The notes under the pieces are model-generated. The model searched no databases. It was not told where the DNA came from and worked only from the letters and a program-made list of their open reading frames with translations. Below are positions 39,642 to 49,105 of a stretch of DNA of 64,000 bases, piece by piece. Every line of letters starts with the position of its first letter. Within the stretch, counting starts at the first letter, position 1. The stretch comes from Mycolicibacterium aromaticivorans JS19b1 = JCM 16368 (GTDB taxonomy: Bacteria; Actinomycetota; Actinomycetes; Mycobacteriales; Mycobacteriaceae). The position numbers and the translations under genes are program-made. The DNA is taken from positions 1,860,001 to 1,924,000 of the forward strand of contig NZ_JALN02000001.1 of NCBI RefSeq assembly GCF_000559085.1, read 5' to 3'.

Positions 39642-41117
39642 TTGCGCGAAGAACAGACCGCGGTAGTGCACCCCCTGAGCCGCCGGATCAGCGATGTCCT
39701 GGAGCTTGACCCCGAGGCTCACGCGATCGAATACGACGGTCACTGGTACACCTGGCGGCAGCTCGCGGACGCGAGTGGGCGAATCTCCTCGGCCGTGCAA
39801 CCCGGCACCGACGTGGGAATCCTGCTGCGCAACAGCCCCGCTCACGTGGCCGCACTGCTGGGGGTACTGGCTGCCGGTGGTTGCGTCGTCGTCATCAACC
39901 CGTCGCGCGGCGACGAGCGGATCAGGGCCGACATCGCCGCGTTGACCCTGCCGGTCATCGTCGGCACCGACGACGACATCACCCTGCTGGCGCACCCGGC
40001 CGACGCCACCACCGTGGTGTCGATCGGCGGTCTCGATACCGCTCCGCGGATCCGGCCAGGGGTGCCCACCGATCCCGGCCCGGTGCGGGTGGCCGTCCGA
40101 ATGCTGACCAGCGGCACCACCGGACCGCCCAAACGCGTGGACCTCGCCTACGACATGCTGGCGGTCTCGGTGATAGGCACCGACTTCACGACCGCACCCG
40201 CACCGACCGCGGTTTCCGGCAGCGTCGCAATCGTCAACGCGCCACTGGTGCACATCGGCGGGGTGTATCGGATTCTGCAATGTATCTGCCAGGCAAGGCC
40301 GTTCGTTCTCCTGCCCCGATTCGAACTGGCCTCCTGGGCTGCTGCGGTGCGCCGCTACTCCCCCAAAGCGGTGTCGCTGGTGCCCGCGGCGCTGCGGATG
40401 GTGCTGCAGTCCGACCTCGGTCCCGATGACCTCGCCGGGGTCCGTGCGGTCACGTCCGGGACGGCACCCTTGTCGGCCGAGGACGCCGACGCTTTCTTCG
40501 ACAAGTTCGGGATCCCGGTGCTGACATCCTATGCGGCAACCGAATTCGGCGGCGGGGTCGCCGGCTGGACGCTGGCCGATCACCGGAGGTACTGGGACGC
40601 CAAGCGAGGCAGCGTGGGCCGCCCCAGCCTGGGTGCCGAGCTGCGGGTGGTGTCCGATGACGGGGTGCCGCTGGACTCGGACCAGGTCGGACTGTTGGAG
40701 GTCAAGCCCGGGCAATTCGGGCGCGACGCCCCGTGGGTGCGCACCACCGATCTGGCACGCATCGACGCCGACGGGTTCCTGTGGATCCTGGGCCGGGCCG
40801 ATCAGGCCATCATCCGAGGCGGCTTCAAGGTGCTGCCCGACGATGTCCGCGCTGCATTGGAGACCCACCCCGGCGTGCTCGGCGCGTCGGTGGTGGGCAA
40901 GGCAGACGAACGCCTCGGCGAGACACCGGTCGCCGTGGTCGAACTGCGCCACGGCGAGTCGGTCACCGATGTGGAGCTGGTCGAGTACCTGCGGTCCCGG
41001 CTGGCGCCCTACGAAATCCCCTCGGAGATCGCGATAGTCGGGGCGATACCGCGCACACCGTCGGGTAAGGCGGATCTGACTGCAGTTCGGCAACACTTCA
41101 CCGCCCGTGAACGCTGA
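39642..41117 (+). CDS. AMP-binding acyl-CoA ligase family protein
   Basis: The 491-residue ANL-superfamily protein has a P-loop reading TSGTTGPPKRVDL (Arg where PKG is usual), SYAATEFGGG in the motif II position, and the C-terminal catalytic Lys in TPSGKADL. It adenylates a carboxylic acid and probably makes the CoA ester. The start is uncertain: TTG 39642 lies eight bases after the previous stop, and GTG 39666 is an alternative; neither has a strong Shine-Dalgarno. It overlaps the next ligase gene by 11 bases. Two ligases in tandem suggest two acids or a division of labour. Confidence 0.85.
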   Translation: MREEQTAVVHPLSRRISDVLELDPEAHAIEYDGHWYTWRQLADASGRISSAVQPGTDVGILLRNSPAHVAALLGVLAAGGCVVVINPSRGDERIRADIAALTLPVIVGTDDDITLLAHPADATTVVSIGGLDTAPRIRPGVPTDPGPVRVAVRMLTSGTTGPPKRVDLAYDMLAVSVIGTDFTTAPAPTAVSGSVAIVNAPLVHIGGVYRILQCICQARPFVLLPRFELASWAAAVRRYSPKAVSLVPAALRMVLQSDLGPDDLAGVRAVTSGTAPLSAEDADAFFDKFGIPVLTSYAATEFGGGVAGWTLADHRRYWDAKRGSVGRPSLGAELRVVSDDGVPLDSDQVGLLEVKPGQFGRDAPWVRTTDLARIDADGFLWILGRADQAIIRGGFKVLPDDVRAALETHPGVLGASVVGKADERLGETPVAVVELRHGESVTDVELVEYLRSRLAPYEIPSEIAIVGAIPRTPSGKADLTAVRQHFTARER

Positions 41118-42576
41118 CACCGTCGGAGGGCTACTGCGCCACCAAGCCGCCGCCCGCGGCGACCAGCCGCTGCTGGTCTGCGATGCCGAGCGGCTCACCT
41201 ACCGCGCGGCCGAGAAGCGCTCCGCCCGGCTGGCCAGCGGACTGATCGCACTGGGCGCAGGCAAGGGCACCCACGTCGGCGTGCTGCATCCCAACGGCGC
41301 GCAATTCGTTCTCGCGATGCTCGCCGCCGCGCGGATCGGTTGCGTCGTCGTGCCGTTCTCCACCTTCTCGACCGCTGCCGAACTGGAAACCCAACTGGTT
41401 CACAGCGACACCGAGATCCTGCTCACCGCAAGCTCTTTCCGCGGCCACGACTACGTCGCCCGGCTCCGGGACGTGACCGCGCCGCGGCTGCGACATATCG
41501 TGTTCGACAACGACATCGCCGCGGTGGCCGAGCCGACAGCCGTCGACGGAGACGTCGACGGCCGCGACCCGCTGGTGATCGTCTACACGTCGGGATCCAC
41601 CGGAGCCGCGAAGGGCGTGGTGCACACCCACCAGGCGCTGCTGGGACATCAGCGCAACCTCAACGAGATTCGCGGCCTCACCGCGCAGGACACCCTGTTC
41701 TGCAACTCACCGTTCTTCTGGATCGGCGGTTTCGGCTTCGGCCTGCTGGCGACGATGGTCGCGGGTGCGACGCTGGTGTGTTCCAACGCCACCGATGCCG
41801 GCGACGTTCTCGATCTGCTCGAGGACGTACGGCCCACGATCACCAACGGATTCGCCGCCGGCATCGCGCATCTGGCGCGTCATGAGAGCTTTGCGCGACG
41901 CGATCTGTCGTCGATGCGGCGCGGCAACCTTTATCCGATCATGGCTCCCGATGTCCGGCCCCGCGATCCGGAACTGCGGCACAACATGCTGGGTCTGACC
42001 GAGGCCGGCGGTGTGCTGTTGCTCAGCGCAGACGAGACCGACCAGCCCGAACACCGCCGCGGGTCGTTCGGTAAACCCGCGCCCGGTTTCGACACCAGGA
42101 TCGTCGACGGCGAGCTGTGGATCCGCGGCCGGTACGTGATGCAGGGCTACTACAAGCGCAGCCACGAGGAGTGCTTCGACGCCGATGGATGGTTTCACAC
42201 CGGCGATCTGGTGCGCACCGACGCCGACGGCTTCTTCTACTTCCTCGGCAGGCGTGGGTCGATGATCAAAACAGCCGGCGCCAATGTCTTTCCGGCCGAG
42301 GTGGAGAAGGCGATCACTCGCGTGACCGGGGGGCTGGTCGCTCACGTGATCGGGGTCGCCGATCCGGAACGCGGTCAGATCGTCGTCGCGGCGGTCGTCA
42401 CCGCGGATGCCGGGGGGTTCGATGCCGATGCGCTGCGAGACAGGCTCAAGGCCGAGCTGTCGGCGTACAAGATCCCGCGACGCGTGGTGGCAGTGACTCC
42501 CGACCAGCTGCCGCTGATGTCCAGCGGCAAGATCGATGTGCACCGCCTGCGTGAGCTGCTGAGCGGACAGGCGTAA
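41107..42576 (+). CDS. AMP-binding acyl-CoA ligase family protein (FadD-like)
   Basis: The 489-residue protein has the P-loop YTSGSTGAAKGVVHTH, the LTEAGGV motif, the hinge-region FLGRRGSMIKTAGANVFPAEVE and catalytic Lys in MSSGKIDVHRL. All adenylation elements look intact. GTG 41107 overlaps the end of the preceding ligase by 11 bases, so translation is coupled. It belongs to the GntR-facing operon starting at 37189 and probably supplies the acyl-CoA used by its crotonases. Substrate unknown. Confidence 0.9.
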   Translation: MNADTVGGLLRHQAAARGDQPLLVCDAERLTYRAAEKRSARLASGLIALGAGKGTHVGVLHPNGAQFVLAMLAAARIGCVVVPFSTFSTAAELETQLVHSDTEILLTASSFRGHDYVARLRDVTAPRLRHIVFDNDIAAVAEPTAVDGDVDGRDPLVIVYTSGSTGAAKGVVHTHQALLGHQRNLNEIRGLTAQDTLFCNSPFFWIGGFGFGLLATMVAGATLVCSNATDAGDVLDLLEDVRPTITNGFAAGIAHLARHESFARRDLSSMRRGNLYPIMAPDVRPRDPELRHNMLGLTEAGGVLLLSADETDQPEHRRGSFGKPAPGFDTRIVDGELWIRGRYVMQGYYKRSHEECFDADGWFHTGDLVRTDADGFFYFLGRRGSMIKTAGANVFPAEVEKAITRVTGGLVAHVIGVADPERGQIVVAAVVTADAGGFDADALRDRLKAELSAYKIPRRVVAVTPDQLPLMSSGKIDVHRLRELLSGQA

Positions 42577-42587
42577 CTTCTAGGCCC

Positions 42588-43196
42588 ATGACGCTGCAGG
42601 CGCATGCCGAGACGTTCCGCCGGGCCGGTGACCACGCCGTGTCGGTGGCCGAGCAGATAAGGCCCGATCAATGGGATTCGCCCGCGCTCGGGACGTGGTC
42701 GGTACGCACGCTCGTCGGCCACATCGGCCGATCGTTCACCACCGTCATCGACTATTCGTCGCGGCCTGCCGACCAGCTGGAGGTCACCGACTCCGCTCAG
42801 TACTACCTGGTGATCGCCCCGATGCTCACCGACTCCACCCAGATCGATGCGCGCGCCGTGCAGGCCGGGCTGGCGTTGGGTGAGCGTCCGCTGGACACCC
42901 TGCGCGAACTGCGGGATCGCGCAGTCGCTGTGCTGAACAGTGAGGATCGAGCCATCCAGACCATCGCCGGAGGTATGCGGCTATCGGACTATCTGCCGAC
43001 GCGGATCTTCGAACTCGGTGTGCACAGCATCGACTTGGCTCGCGCCATCGGTGCGCCGCAAGCCCTCCCGCCCGACATCGCCGACAGCATCCTTGCCCTC
43101 TCGGTTGCCGTCGCGCAGCGCCGTGGCGATAGCCAGGAGCTGCTGTGCGCCCTCACCGGACGCGGCGCCCTGGCGCCGGACTACTCCATAGTCTGA
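42588..43196 (+). CDS. Mycothiol-dependent maleylpyruvate-isomerase/DinB-like domain protein
   Basis: The 202-residue protein shows the four-helix MDMPI/DinB-like pattern common in actinobacteria: an early GTWSVRTLVGHIGRS with a metal-ligand His, and IFELGVHSIDLARAIG with a second HxxxD-like site. Family members are mycothiol-dependent isomerases or transferases, but many are uncharacterised. It is last in the 37189-43196 operon, and its end overlaps the convergent GntR gene by 16 bases. A thiol-transfer or detoxification role is inferred only. Confidence 0.75.
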   Translation: MTLQAHAETFRRAGDHAVSVAEQIRPDQWDSPALGTWSVRTLVGHIGRSFTTVIDYSSRPADQLEVTDSAQYYLVIAPMLTDSTQIDARAVQAGLALGERPLDTLRELRDRAVAVLNSEDRAIQTIAGGMRLSDYLPTRIFELGVHSIDLARAIGAPQALPPDIADSILALSVAVAQRRGDSQELLCALTGRGALAPDYSIV

Positions 43197-43864
43197 AAGC
43201 GCTGCGCCACACCCTGTTTGACGAGGTGTTCGATCAGCGGTCCCGCTCCCGCCGCCAGGTGGTCCGACATCGCGGCGCGGGCCTGCTCCTCGTCGTGAGT
43301 CGTGAGTGCGGCGAGAATGCGCTCGTGGTCGGCAACCGACTTCGCAGGCCAGCCATCGATGGTGGGGAACACCGATTCCGGTGCGTACCGGGTGATCTGA
43401 GACATCAACTGGGCGAGCTTGGGCGACTGCGCCGCGACGTTGATGGCGCGATGGAATTCATGGTTGAGCCGAACGGCGCGGGAATCGTCGGCGGCGTAAG
43501 CGGCGACCAGCTCGTCGTGAATCGACGACAACACCGCTAGCTCGTCGTCGGTGATGTTCACCGCGGCCCGCGCGGCCAGTTCACCGCCGACGTAGGCCTG
43601 CAGGTTCGAGACATCGGAGATGTCCCGGTCGGTGAACGGCAGCACGACGAAGCCGCGTCGCGGCAGCTGATCCAGCAGACCTTCCCCGCGCAGCTCGAAC
43701 AGGGCTTCCCGGACCGGCGTGACGCTGATCCCGAGCTCGGCGGCCAATTGGTCCAGCCGGATGTACTCACCGGCGGGATAGGTGCCGTTGAAGATCCGGG
43801 TCCGGACAAAGCGCGCGACATCCTCCGCCAGCTGCGGGCGCGGCACGAAATCCGCTGTGCTCAT
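43181..43864 (-). CDS. GntR family regulator, FadR/FCD type
   Basis: The 227-residue protein starts at ATG 43864. It has an N-terminal winged helix (FVRTRIFNGTYPAGEYIRLDQLAAELGISVTPVREALFELRGEGLL) and a helical FCD effector domain (LNHEFHRAIN with a potential metal-site His). It is the last gene of the SDR/thiolase/ACAD/GntR operon running leftward from 47016, following the ACAD gene by one base. It may act on the palindrome at 47059 upstream of this operon. It is a different subtype from the GntR at 36325. Confidence 0.87.
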   Translation of the reverse strand: MSTADFVPRPQLAEDVARFVRTRIFNGTYPAGEYIRLDQLAAELGISVTPVREALFELRGEGLLDQLPRRGFVVLPFTDRDISDVSNLQAYVGGELAARAAVNITDDELAVLSSIHDELVAAYAADDSRAVRLNHEFHRAINVAAQSPKLAQLMSQITRYAPESVFPTIDGWPAKSVADHERILAALTTHDEEQARAAMSDHLAAGAGPLIEHLVKQGVAQRFQTME

Positions 43865-43865
43865 G

Positions 43866-45059
43866 TCAGATCCGGTAGTCGGCCAGCAGCCGCTTGCTGA
43901 TGATGTTCTTCTGGATCTCGCTGGTGCCCTCGCCGATGAGCAGGAACGGCGCATCGCGCATCAACCGCTCGATCTCGTACTCCTTGGAGTACCCGTAACC
44001 GCCGTGGATGCGGAAGCTCTGCTGAGTGACCTCGGCGCAGAACTCGCTCGCGAGATACTTCGCCATGCCGGCCGCGACGTCGTTGCGCTCCCCGGAGTCC
44101 TTCAGCCGCGCGGCGTTCACCATCATCAGATGTGCGGCCTCGACTTTGGTGGCCATCTCGGCCAGTTGGAACGCGATGGCCTGATGCTCGGCGATCGGCT
44201 TACCGAACGTGGCGCGCTGCTGGGCATACCGGACGGCCAGCTCGAAAGCGCGGATGCCGACACCGCAGGCGCGGGCCGACACATTGACCCGGCCGACCTC
44301 GACACCGTCCATCATCTGGAAGAAACCCTGGCCGGGCTTGGCGCCCAAAACGTCGTCGGCGCTGGCAACGTAGCCGTCGAAGATCAGCTCGGTGGTGTCG
44401 ATGCCCTTGTAGCCGAGCTTGTCGAGCTTGCCGGGGATCGTCAGGCCCGCCGCGACTTCGCCGAAACCGGAGGGCTTTTCGATCAGGAACGCGGTCAGGT
44501 TGCGGTGCGGCTTGTCGGCGCCCTCGTCGGTGCGCACCAGCGCCGCCACCAGAGTCGAGCTGCCACCGTTGGTCAGCCACATCTTCTGGCCGTCGATGGT
44601 GTAGGTGCCGTCGCCGTTATTCTTCGCCTTGGTACGGATCGCGGCGACATCGGAACCCAGCTCGGGCTCCGACATCGAGAACGCGCCGCGGATCTCGCCG
44701 GTGGCCATCCTGGGCAGAAAGCGCTGCTTCTGCTCGTCGGTGCCGTGCTGGCGGATCATGTAGGCGACGATGAAGTGGGTGTTGATCACCCCCGACACGC
44801 TCATCCAGCCGCGGGCCAGTTCCTCGACACACAGCGCGTAGGTGAGCAGCGACTCCCCCAGCCCGCCGTACTCCTCCGGGATCATCAGCCCGAACAGACC
44901 CATCTCCCGCATCTGGTCGACGATGGCCTGCGGGTAGGTGTCGGCGTGCTCCAGCTCCTGGGCGTGGGGAATGATCTCCTTGTCGACGAATTGCCGCACC
45001 GTGGAGATGATTTCGGTTTGCACCTCGGTCAGGCCGAGGGTCTGAGCAATACGGGTCAT
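43866..45059 (-). CDS. Acyl-CoA dehydrogenase
   Basis: The 397-residue protein starts at ATG 45059 (MTRIAQTLGLTEVQ), which overlaps the TGA of the thiolase; an extended frame to 45113 lies inside it. It has the full ACAD pattern: IPEEYGGLGESLLTYALCVEEL, FSMSEPELGSD, MWLTNG, and the C-terminal IGEGTSEIQKN with the catalytic Glu in the EGT motif. It should be an active homomeric enzyme introducing a 2,3 double bond into an acyl-CoA with FAD, passing electrons to ETF. Confidence 0.92.
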   Translation of the reverse strand: MTRIAQTLGLTEVQTEIISTVRQFVDKEIIPHAQELEHADTYPQAIVDQMREMGLFGLMIPEEYGGLGESLLTYALCVEELARGWMSVSGVINTHFIVAYMIRQHGTDEQKQRFLPRMATGEIRGAFSMSEPELGSDVAAIRTKAKNNGDGTYTIDGQKMWLTNGGSSTLVAALVRTDEGADKPHRNLTAFLIEKPSGFGEVAAGLTIPGKLDKLGYKGIDTTELIFDGYVASADDVLGAKPGQGFFQMMDGVEVGRVNVSARACGVGIRAFELAVRYAQQRATFGKPIAEHQAIAFQLAEMATKVEAAHLMMVNAARLKDSGERNDVAAGMAKYLASEFCAEVTQQSFRIHGGYGYSKEYEIERLMRDAPFLLIGEGTSEIQKNIISKRLLADYRI

Positions 45060-46276
45060 CGTGCGTCCACCCTTTCGAACACCGCGGCCAGGCCCTGGCC
45101 GCCGCCGATGCACATCGTTTCCAGGCCGTAGCGCGCGTCGCGCCGGTGTAGTTCCCGTGCCAATGTCGCGAGCATCCGGCCGCCAGTTGCGCCAACCGGA
45201 TGCCCGAGCGAGATCCCCGAGCCGTGGACGTTGGTGCGCTCATGGTCGGCAGCGGTGAAGTTCCAGGCCTTCATGCAGGCCAACGCCTGGGCGGCGAAGG
45301 CCTCGTTGAGTTCGATGAGGTCGATGTCACCCAGCGTCACACCGGCTTTGGCCAACGCCGCCCCGGTGGCAGGCACCGGACCGATGCCCATCACCTCGGG
45401 CCCCACCCCCGCCGACGCCCACGACACCAGCCGCACCAGCGGAGTCAGACCTAGTTCGGCGGCTTTCTCCGGCGTGGTCACGATGCACATCGACGCGGCG
45501 TCGTTCTGCCCGCTGGAGTTGCCCGCGGTGACAGTGGCCTCCGGATCCTGCTTCAGCAGAACCGGTTTGAGCTTCCTCAGCGATTCGAGGGTCGTGTCGG
45601 CGCGGGGATGCTCATCGGTGTCGATCACGTCCTCACCGCGGCGACTGGTGACCGTGACGGGAATGATCTCCTCGGCCAGGATGCCGTCCTTTTGCGCGGC
45701 GACCGCGCGCTGATGGGACGCCACCGCCAGCTCGTCCTGCTCCTGGCGGGAAATGCAGTACTCGCGGCGCAGGTTCTCGGCGGTCTCGAGCATGCCACCC
45801 GGCACCGGATGGTGCTTGCCGCCGGCCGTCGTGCGCCCGCGGGCCAGACCGTCGTGCACCTGCACCCCGGTGCGGCCGCCACCCCACCGCATATCGGTCG
45901 AGTAGAAGGCGACATTGCTCATGCTCTCCGCGCCACCGGCGATGACGAGATCGTTGTCCCCCGAAGCGACTTGGAGACACGCCTGGATCACGGCCTGCAG
46001 ACCCGAACCGCAGCGCCGGTCCACCTGCATACCGGGCACAGTCACCGGCAGGCCGGCGTCGAGTGCGACGACGCGGCCGATCGCCGGTGCCTCGCTGTTC
46101 GGATAACAGTGGCCGAGGATCACGTCCTCGACGGCGTCGGGTGCGATCCCGGTGCGGGCCAGCAGACCGGTGAGCGCGGCCACCCCGAGATCGACGGCCG
46201 TCAGCGAGGCGAACATGCCGCCGTAGCGGCCGATCGGCGTGCGGACCGGCTCACAGATGACGGCGGTTCTGGGCAT
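45056..46276 (-). CDS. Acetyl-CoA acetyltransferase / 3-ketoacyl-CoA thiolase
   Basis: The 406-residue thiolase has Cys in DRRCGSGLQAV, LNEAFAAQ, GHPVGATGGR and CIGGGQGLA, all catalytic elements intact. It ends a beta-oxidation cycle by CoA-dependent cleavage. Its start touches the SDR stop (TGATG, one-base overlap) and its stop overlaps the ACAD start (ATGA), so SDR, thiolase and ACAD are translationally coupled and could complete a cycle together with a hydratase from a neighbouring operon. Confidence 0.93.
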   Translation of the reverse strand: MPRTAVICEPVRTPIGRYGGMFASLTAVDLGVAALTGLLARTGIAPDAVEDVILGHCYPNSEAPAIGRVVALDAGLPVTVPGMQVDRRCGSGLQAVIQACLQVASGDNDLVIAGGAESMSNVAFYSTDMRWGGGRTGVQVHDGLARGRTTAGGKHHPVPGGMLETAENLRREYCISRQEQDELAVASHQRAVAAQKDGILAEEIIPVTVTSRRGEDVIDTDEHPRADTTLESLRKLKPVLLKQDPEATVTAGNSSGQNDAASMCIVTTPEKAAELGLTPLVRLVSWASAGVGPEVMGIGPVPATGAALAKAGVTLGDIDLIELNEAFAAQALACMKAWNFTAADHERTNVHGSGISLGHPVGATGGRMLATLARELHRRDARYGLETMCIGGGQGLAAVFERVDAR

Positions 46277-47016
46277 CAGAGGTGCCGTCCGCCGGTGACC
46301 TCGAGGACCGTTCCGGTCATGTACGACGACAGGTCAGACGCCAGGAACAGCGCCACCTTGGCGACCTCGGACGGCTCACCCGCACGGCCCATCGGCACCT
46401 CGGCCACCTTGGAATCCCAGATGCGTTGCGGCATGGCCTCGGTCATCGCCGACCGGATCAATCCCGGCTGGATGGCGTTGACCCGCACGCCGAGATGGGC
46501 CAGTTCCTTGGAGGCCGCCTTGGTCATGCCGACGATGCCGGCCTTGGCCGCCGAGTAGTTGGTCTGCCCGATCATGCCGACCTTGCCGGAGATCGACGAC
46601 ATGTTCACGATCGCGCCGCTCTTCTGCTCACGCATCACCGTCGACGCCTTCTTCAGCCCGTTCCAGGTGCCCTTCAGATGCACCGAGATCACCTGGTCGA
46701 ACTCGTCCTCGGTCATCTTGCGCAGCGTCGCGTCGCGAGTGATGCCGGCGTTGTTCACCATGATGTCGAAGCGGCCGAACTGTTCGACGGCGGCGTCGAC
46801 AAGTGCGTCGATGTCGGCATAGGAGGTGACGTTGCATTTCACCGCACGGGCGACGTCGGCACCACCGAGTTTGGTGACCGCCTCCTCGGTGGCGTCGAGA
46901 TTGAGGTCACCGAGTATGACGCGGGCGCCCTCGGCGATGAACTGCTCCGCGATCGCAAAGCCGAGGCCTTGCGCTCCACCGGTGATGACCGCGGTCTGGC
47001 CGGCCAGCAGCGACAT
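46276..47016 (-). CDS. SDR family oxidoreductase (FabG/3-hydroxyacyl-CoA dehydrogenase-like)
   Basis: The 246-residue SDR starts at ATG 47016 ([19 protein letters not shown]), with AGGAG upstream; a longer frame to 47103 crosses the promoter. It shows [33 protein letters not shown] and [13 protein letters not shown], the classic FabG-type set. It probably oxidises a 3-hydroxyacyl-CoA. It is first in the operon SDR, thiolase, ACAD, GntR and divergent from the ACAD at 47112. Confidence 0.92.
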   Translation of the reverse strand: MSLLAGQTAVITGGAQGLGFAIAEQFIAEGARVILGDLNLDATEEAVTKLGGADVARAVKCNVTSYADIDALVDAAVEQFGRFDIMVNNAGITRDATLRKMTEDEFDQVISVHLKGTWNGLKKASTVMREQKSGAIVNMSSISGKVGMIGQTNYSAAKAGIVGMTKAASKELAHLGVRVNAIQPGLIRSAMTEAMPQRIWDSKVAEVPMGRAGEPSEVAKVALFLASDLSSYMTGTVLEVTGGRHL

Positions 47017-47058
47017 GTGAACTCCTAAGTTCCTCGAACGGACCCCCGAATGGGCAAC

Positions 47059-47077
47059 ATCATATTTCATATATGAT
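47059..47077. promoter_or_regulatory. AT-rich palindrome in divergent promoter
   Basis: ATCATATTTCATATATGAT, an inverted repeat with ATCATAT / ATATGAT arms, lies between the SDR start (47016, -) and the ACAD start (47112, +). It differs from the TACTGTAA element and from the GntR palindrome at 37123. The GntR at 43181, last gene of the minus operon, is the obvious candidate to bind it; it also provides TATNNT-like -10 sequences. Confidence 0.6.
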
Positions 47078-47111
47078 CGCGCCAGGCAGCGCCCCCGACC
47101 CAAGGAGCCTG

Positions 47112-48287
47112 ATGACCGGCCCGACGACCGACGTCAGCGACGACGACTTCCGCGAGATCCTGGCTCAGACCCGTCAGTTCGTGCGTACCGCCGTGGTCCC
47201 CCGCGAGGCGGAGATCCTCGCTGAGGACAAGGTGCCAGACGACCTGCGCGACCAAGCCAAAGCGATGGGTCTGTTCGGCTACGCCATCCCGCAGGAATGG
47301 GGTGGCCTCGGCCTGAACATCGCCCAGGATGTCGAGCTCGCCATGGAACTGGGTTACACCAGCCTTGCCCTGCGGTCGATGTTCGGCACCAACAACGGTA
47401 TAGCCGGTCAGGTCCTCGTCGGGTTCGGCACCGACGAGCAGAAGTCGCGCTGGCTGGAGCCGATCGCCTCCGGCGACGTGGTCGCGTCGTTCGCGCTCAC
47501 CGAGCCGGGTGCCGGGTCCAACCCGTCCGGCCTGAAGACGAAAGCCGTTCGGGACGCGACGAGTTGGGTGATCAACGGCCGCAAGCAGTACATCACCAAC
47601 GCCCCGGTGGCGGACCTGTTCATCGTGTTCGCCCGGACCCGGCCTGCCGATGAGAACGGCGCCGGGATCGCTGTCTTCCTGGTCCCCGCGGATACCCCAG
47701 GCGTCGAGATCGGGGTCAAGGACGCCAAGATGGGTCAGGAGGGTGCCTGGACCTCCGATGTGAACTTCACCGACGTGCGGGTCGGCGACGACACCCTGAT
47801 CGGCGGTAGTGAGGACATCGGTTACCGCGCGGCGATGACCTCGCTGGCCCGCGGCCGCATCCACATCGCCGCGCTGGCGGTCGGTTCCGCCCAGCGCGCG
47901 CTCGACGAGTCCGTCAGCTACGCGGCAACGGCGACCCAGGGCGGCACGCCGATCGGCACTTTCCAACTGGTGCAGGCGATGCTGGCCGATCAGCAGACCG
48001 GAGTGATGGCCGGACGCGCACTCGTGCGCGACGCGGCCCGCAAATGGGTGGACGACGAAGACCGCAGGATCGCGCCGTCGGTGGCCAAGCTGTTCTGCAC
48101 CGAGATGGCCGGCAACGTAGCCGATCTCGCGGTTCAGGTACACGGCGGCGCAGGGTACATGCGCGGTGTGCCTGTCGAGCGGATCTATCGCGAGGTCCGA
48201 CTGTTACGGCTGTACGAGGGCACCAGCGAGATTCAGCGCCTCATCGTGGGCGGCGGACTAGTCAAGGAAGCGCAGCGCAAAGCATGA
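47112..48287 (+). CDS. Acyl-CoA dehydrogenase
   Basis: The 391-residue protein starts at ATG 47112 ([13 protein letters not shown]), with AAGGAG five bases upstream. It has [47 protein letters not shown] and [12 protein letters not shown] with the catalytic Glu intact. It forms a two-gene operon with the mycofactocin-type SDR (ATGA overlap) and faces the SDR/thiolase/ACAD operon. Expected to be an active, homomeric FAD enzyme. Confidence 0.92.
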   Translation: MTGPTTDVSDDDFREILAQTRQFVRTAVVPREAEILAEDKVPDDLRDQAKAMGLFGYAIPQEWGGLGLNIAQDVELAMELGYTSLALRSMFGTNNGIAGQVLVGFGTDEQKSRWLEPIASGDVVASFALTEPGAGSNPSGLKTKAVRDATSWVINGRKQYITNAPVADLFIVFARTRPADENGAGIAVFLVPADTPGVEIGVKDAKMGQEGAWTSDVNFTDVRVGDDTLIGGSEDIGYRAAMTSLARGRIHIAALAVGSAQRALDESVSYAATATQGGTPIGTFQLVQAMLADQQTGVMAGRALVRDAARKWVDDEDRRIAPSVAKLFCTEMAGNVADLAVQVHGGAGYMRGVPVERIYREVRLLRLYEGTSEIQRLIVGGGLVKEAQRKA

Positions 48288-49105
48288 CGGGAAAGCTCAG
48301 CGGCAAAGTCGCATTCGTCACCGGAGCCGCCCGCGGGCAGGGCCGCGCGCATGCGGTGAAGATGGCCGGGGAGGGTGCCGACATCATCGCCGTCGACATC
48401 GCAGGCAAGCTACCCGACTGTGTTCCGTACAACCCGGCCACGCCGGAAGACCTCGCCGAGACCGTGCGACTGGTCGAGGCCACCGGACAACGGATCGTGT
48501 CGGCGGCGGTGGACACTCGCGATCTCGACGGGCTCAAAGACACGGTGCGCGACGGCGTGGCCACGCTGGGCCGCCTCGACATCATCGTCGCGAACGCGGG
48601 CATCACCTCGCCGGCGGCGTGGGACCAGATCACCCCGGAAGCCTTCCGGGATGTCATGGACGTCAACGTGACCGGCACGTGGAACACCGTGATGGCTGGT
48701 GCGCCCTCGATCGTGGAGGGTGGCGCTGGCGGTTCCATCATCCTGATCAGCTCGGCGGCCGGGATCAAGCTGCAGCCGTTCATGGTGCACTACACCGCAA
48801 GCAAGCACGCCGTCACCGGGATGGCCAGGGCATTCGCCGCCGAGCTCGGCAAGCACAACATCAGGGTCAACAGCGTTCACCCGGGTCCGGTCAACACCGA
48901 CATGGGCACCGGCGACATGGTGGCCGAACTGGGCAAGGCGATGGAGACCAACCCGGCGCTGCAGACCATGATGCTGCCGTTCCTGCCCATCTACATCGCC
49001 GAGCCGGAGGACATCGCCGACACGGTCTGCTTCCTGGCCAGCGACGACGCGAAACTTATTACCGCTGAGGCGATTTCAGTAGATCAGGGCTCGACGAAGT
49101 ACTGA
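48284..49105 (+). CDS. SDR oxidoreductase, mycofactocin-associated type
   Basis: The 273-residue SDR has TGAARGQGRAHAVKMAGEGADIIAVD at the N-terminus, YNPATPEDLAETVRLVE, ANAGITSP, SSAAGIKLQ and YTASKHAVTG. The GAARGQGRAHAV start and PEDLAETV insert place it with the TIGR03971-like subgroup linked to mycofactocin. It starts inside the preceding stop (ATGA). Its 3' end overlaps the convergent hydrolase gene by 47 bases. Role: oxidation of a secondary or primary alcohol with a tightly bound NAD. Confidence 0.9.
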   Translation: MTGKLSGKVAFVTGAARGQGRAHAVKMAGEGADIIAVDIAGKLPDCVPYNPATPEDLAETVRLVEATGQRIVSAAVDTRDLDGLKDTVRDGVATLGRLDIIVANAGITSPAAWDQITPEAFRDVMDVNVTGTWNTVMAGAPSIVEGGAGGSIILISSAAGIKLQPFMVHYTASKHAVTGMARAFAAELGKHNIRVNSVHPGPVNTDMGTGDMVAELGKAMETNPALQTMMLPFLPIYIAEPEDIADTVCFLASDDAKLITAEAISVDQGSTKY

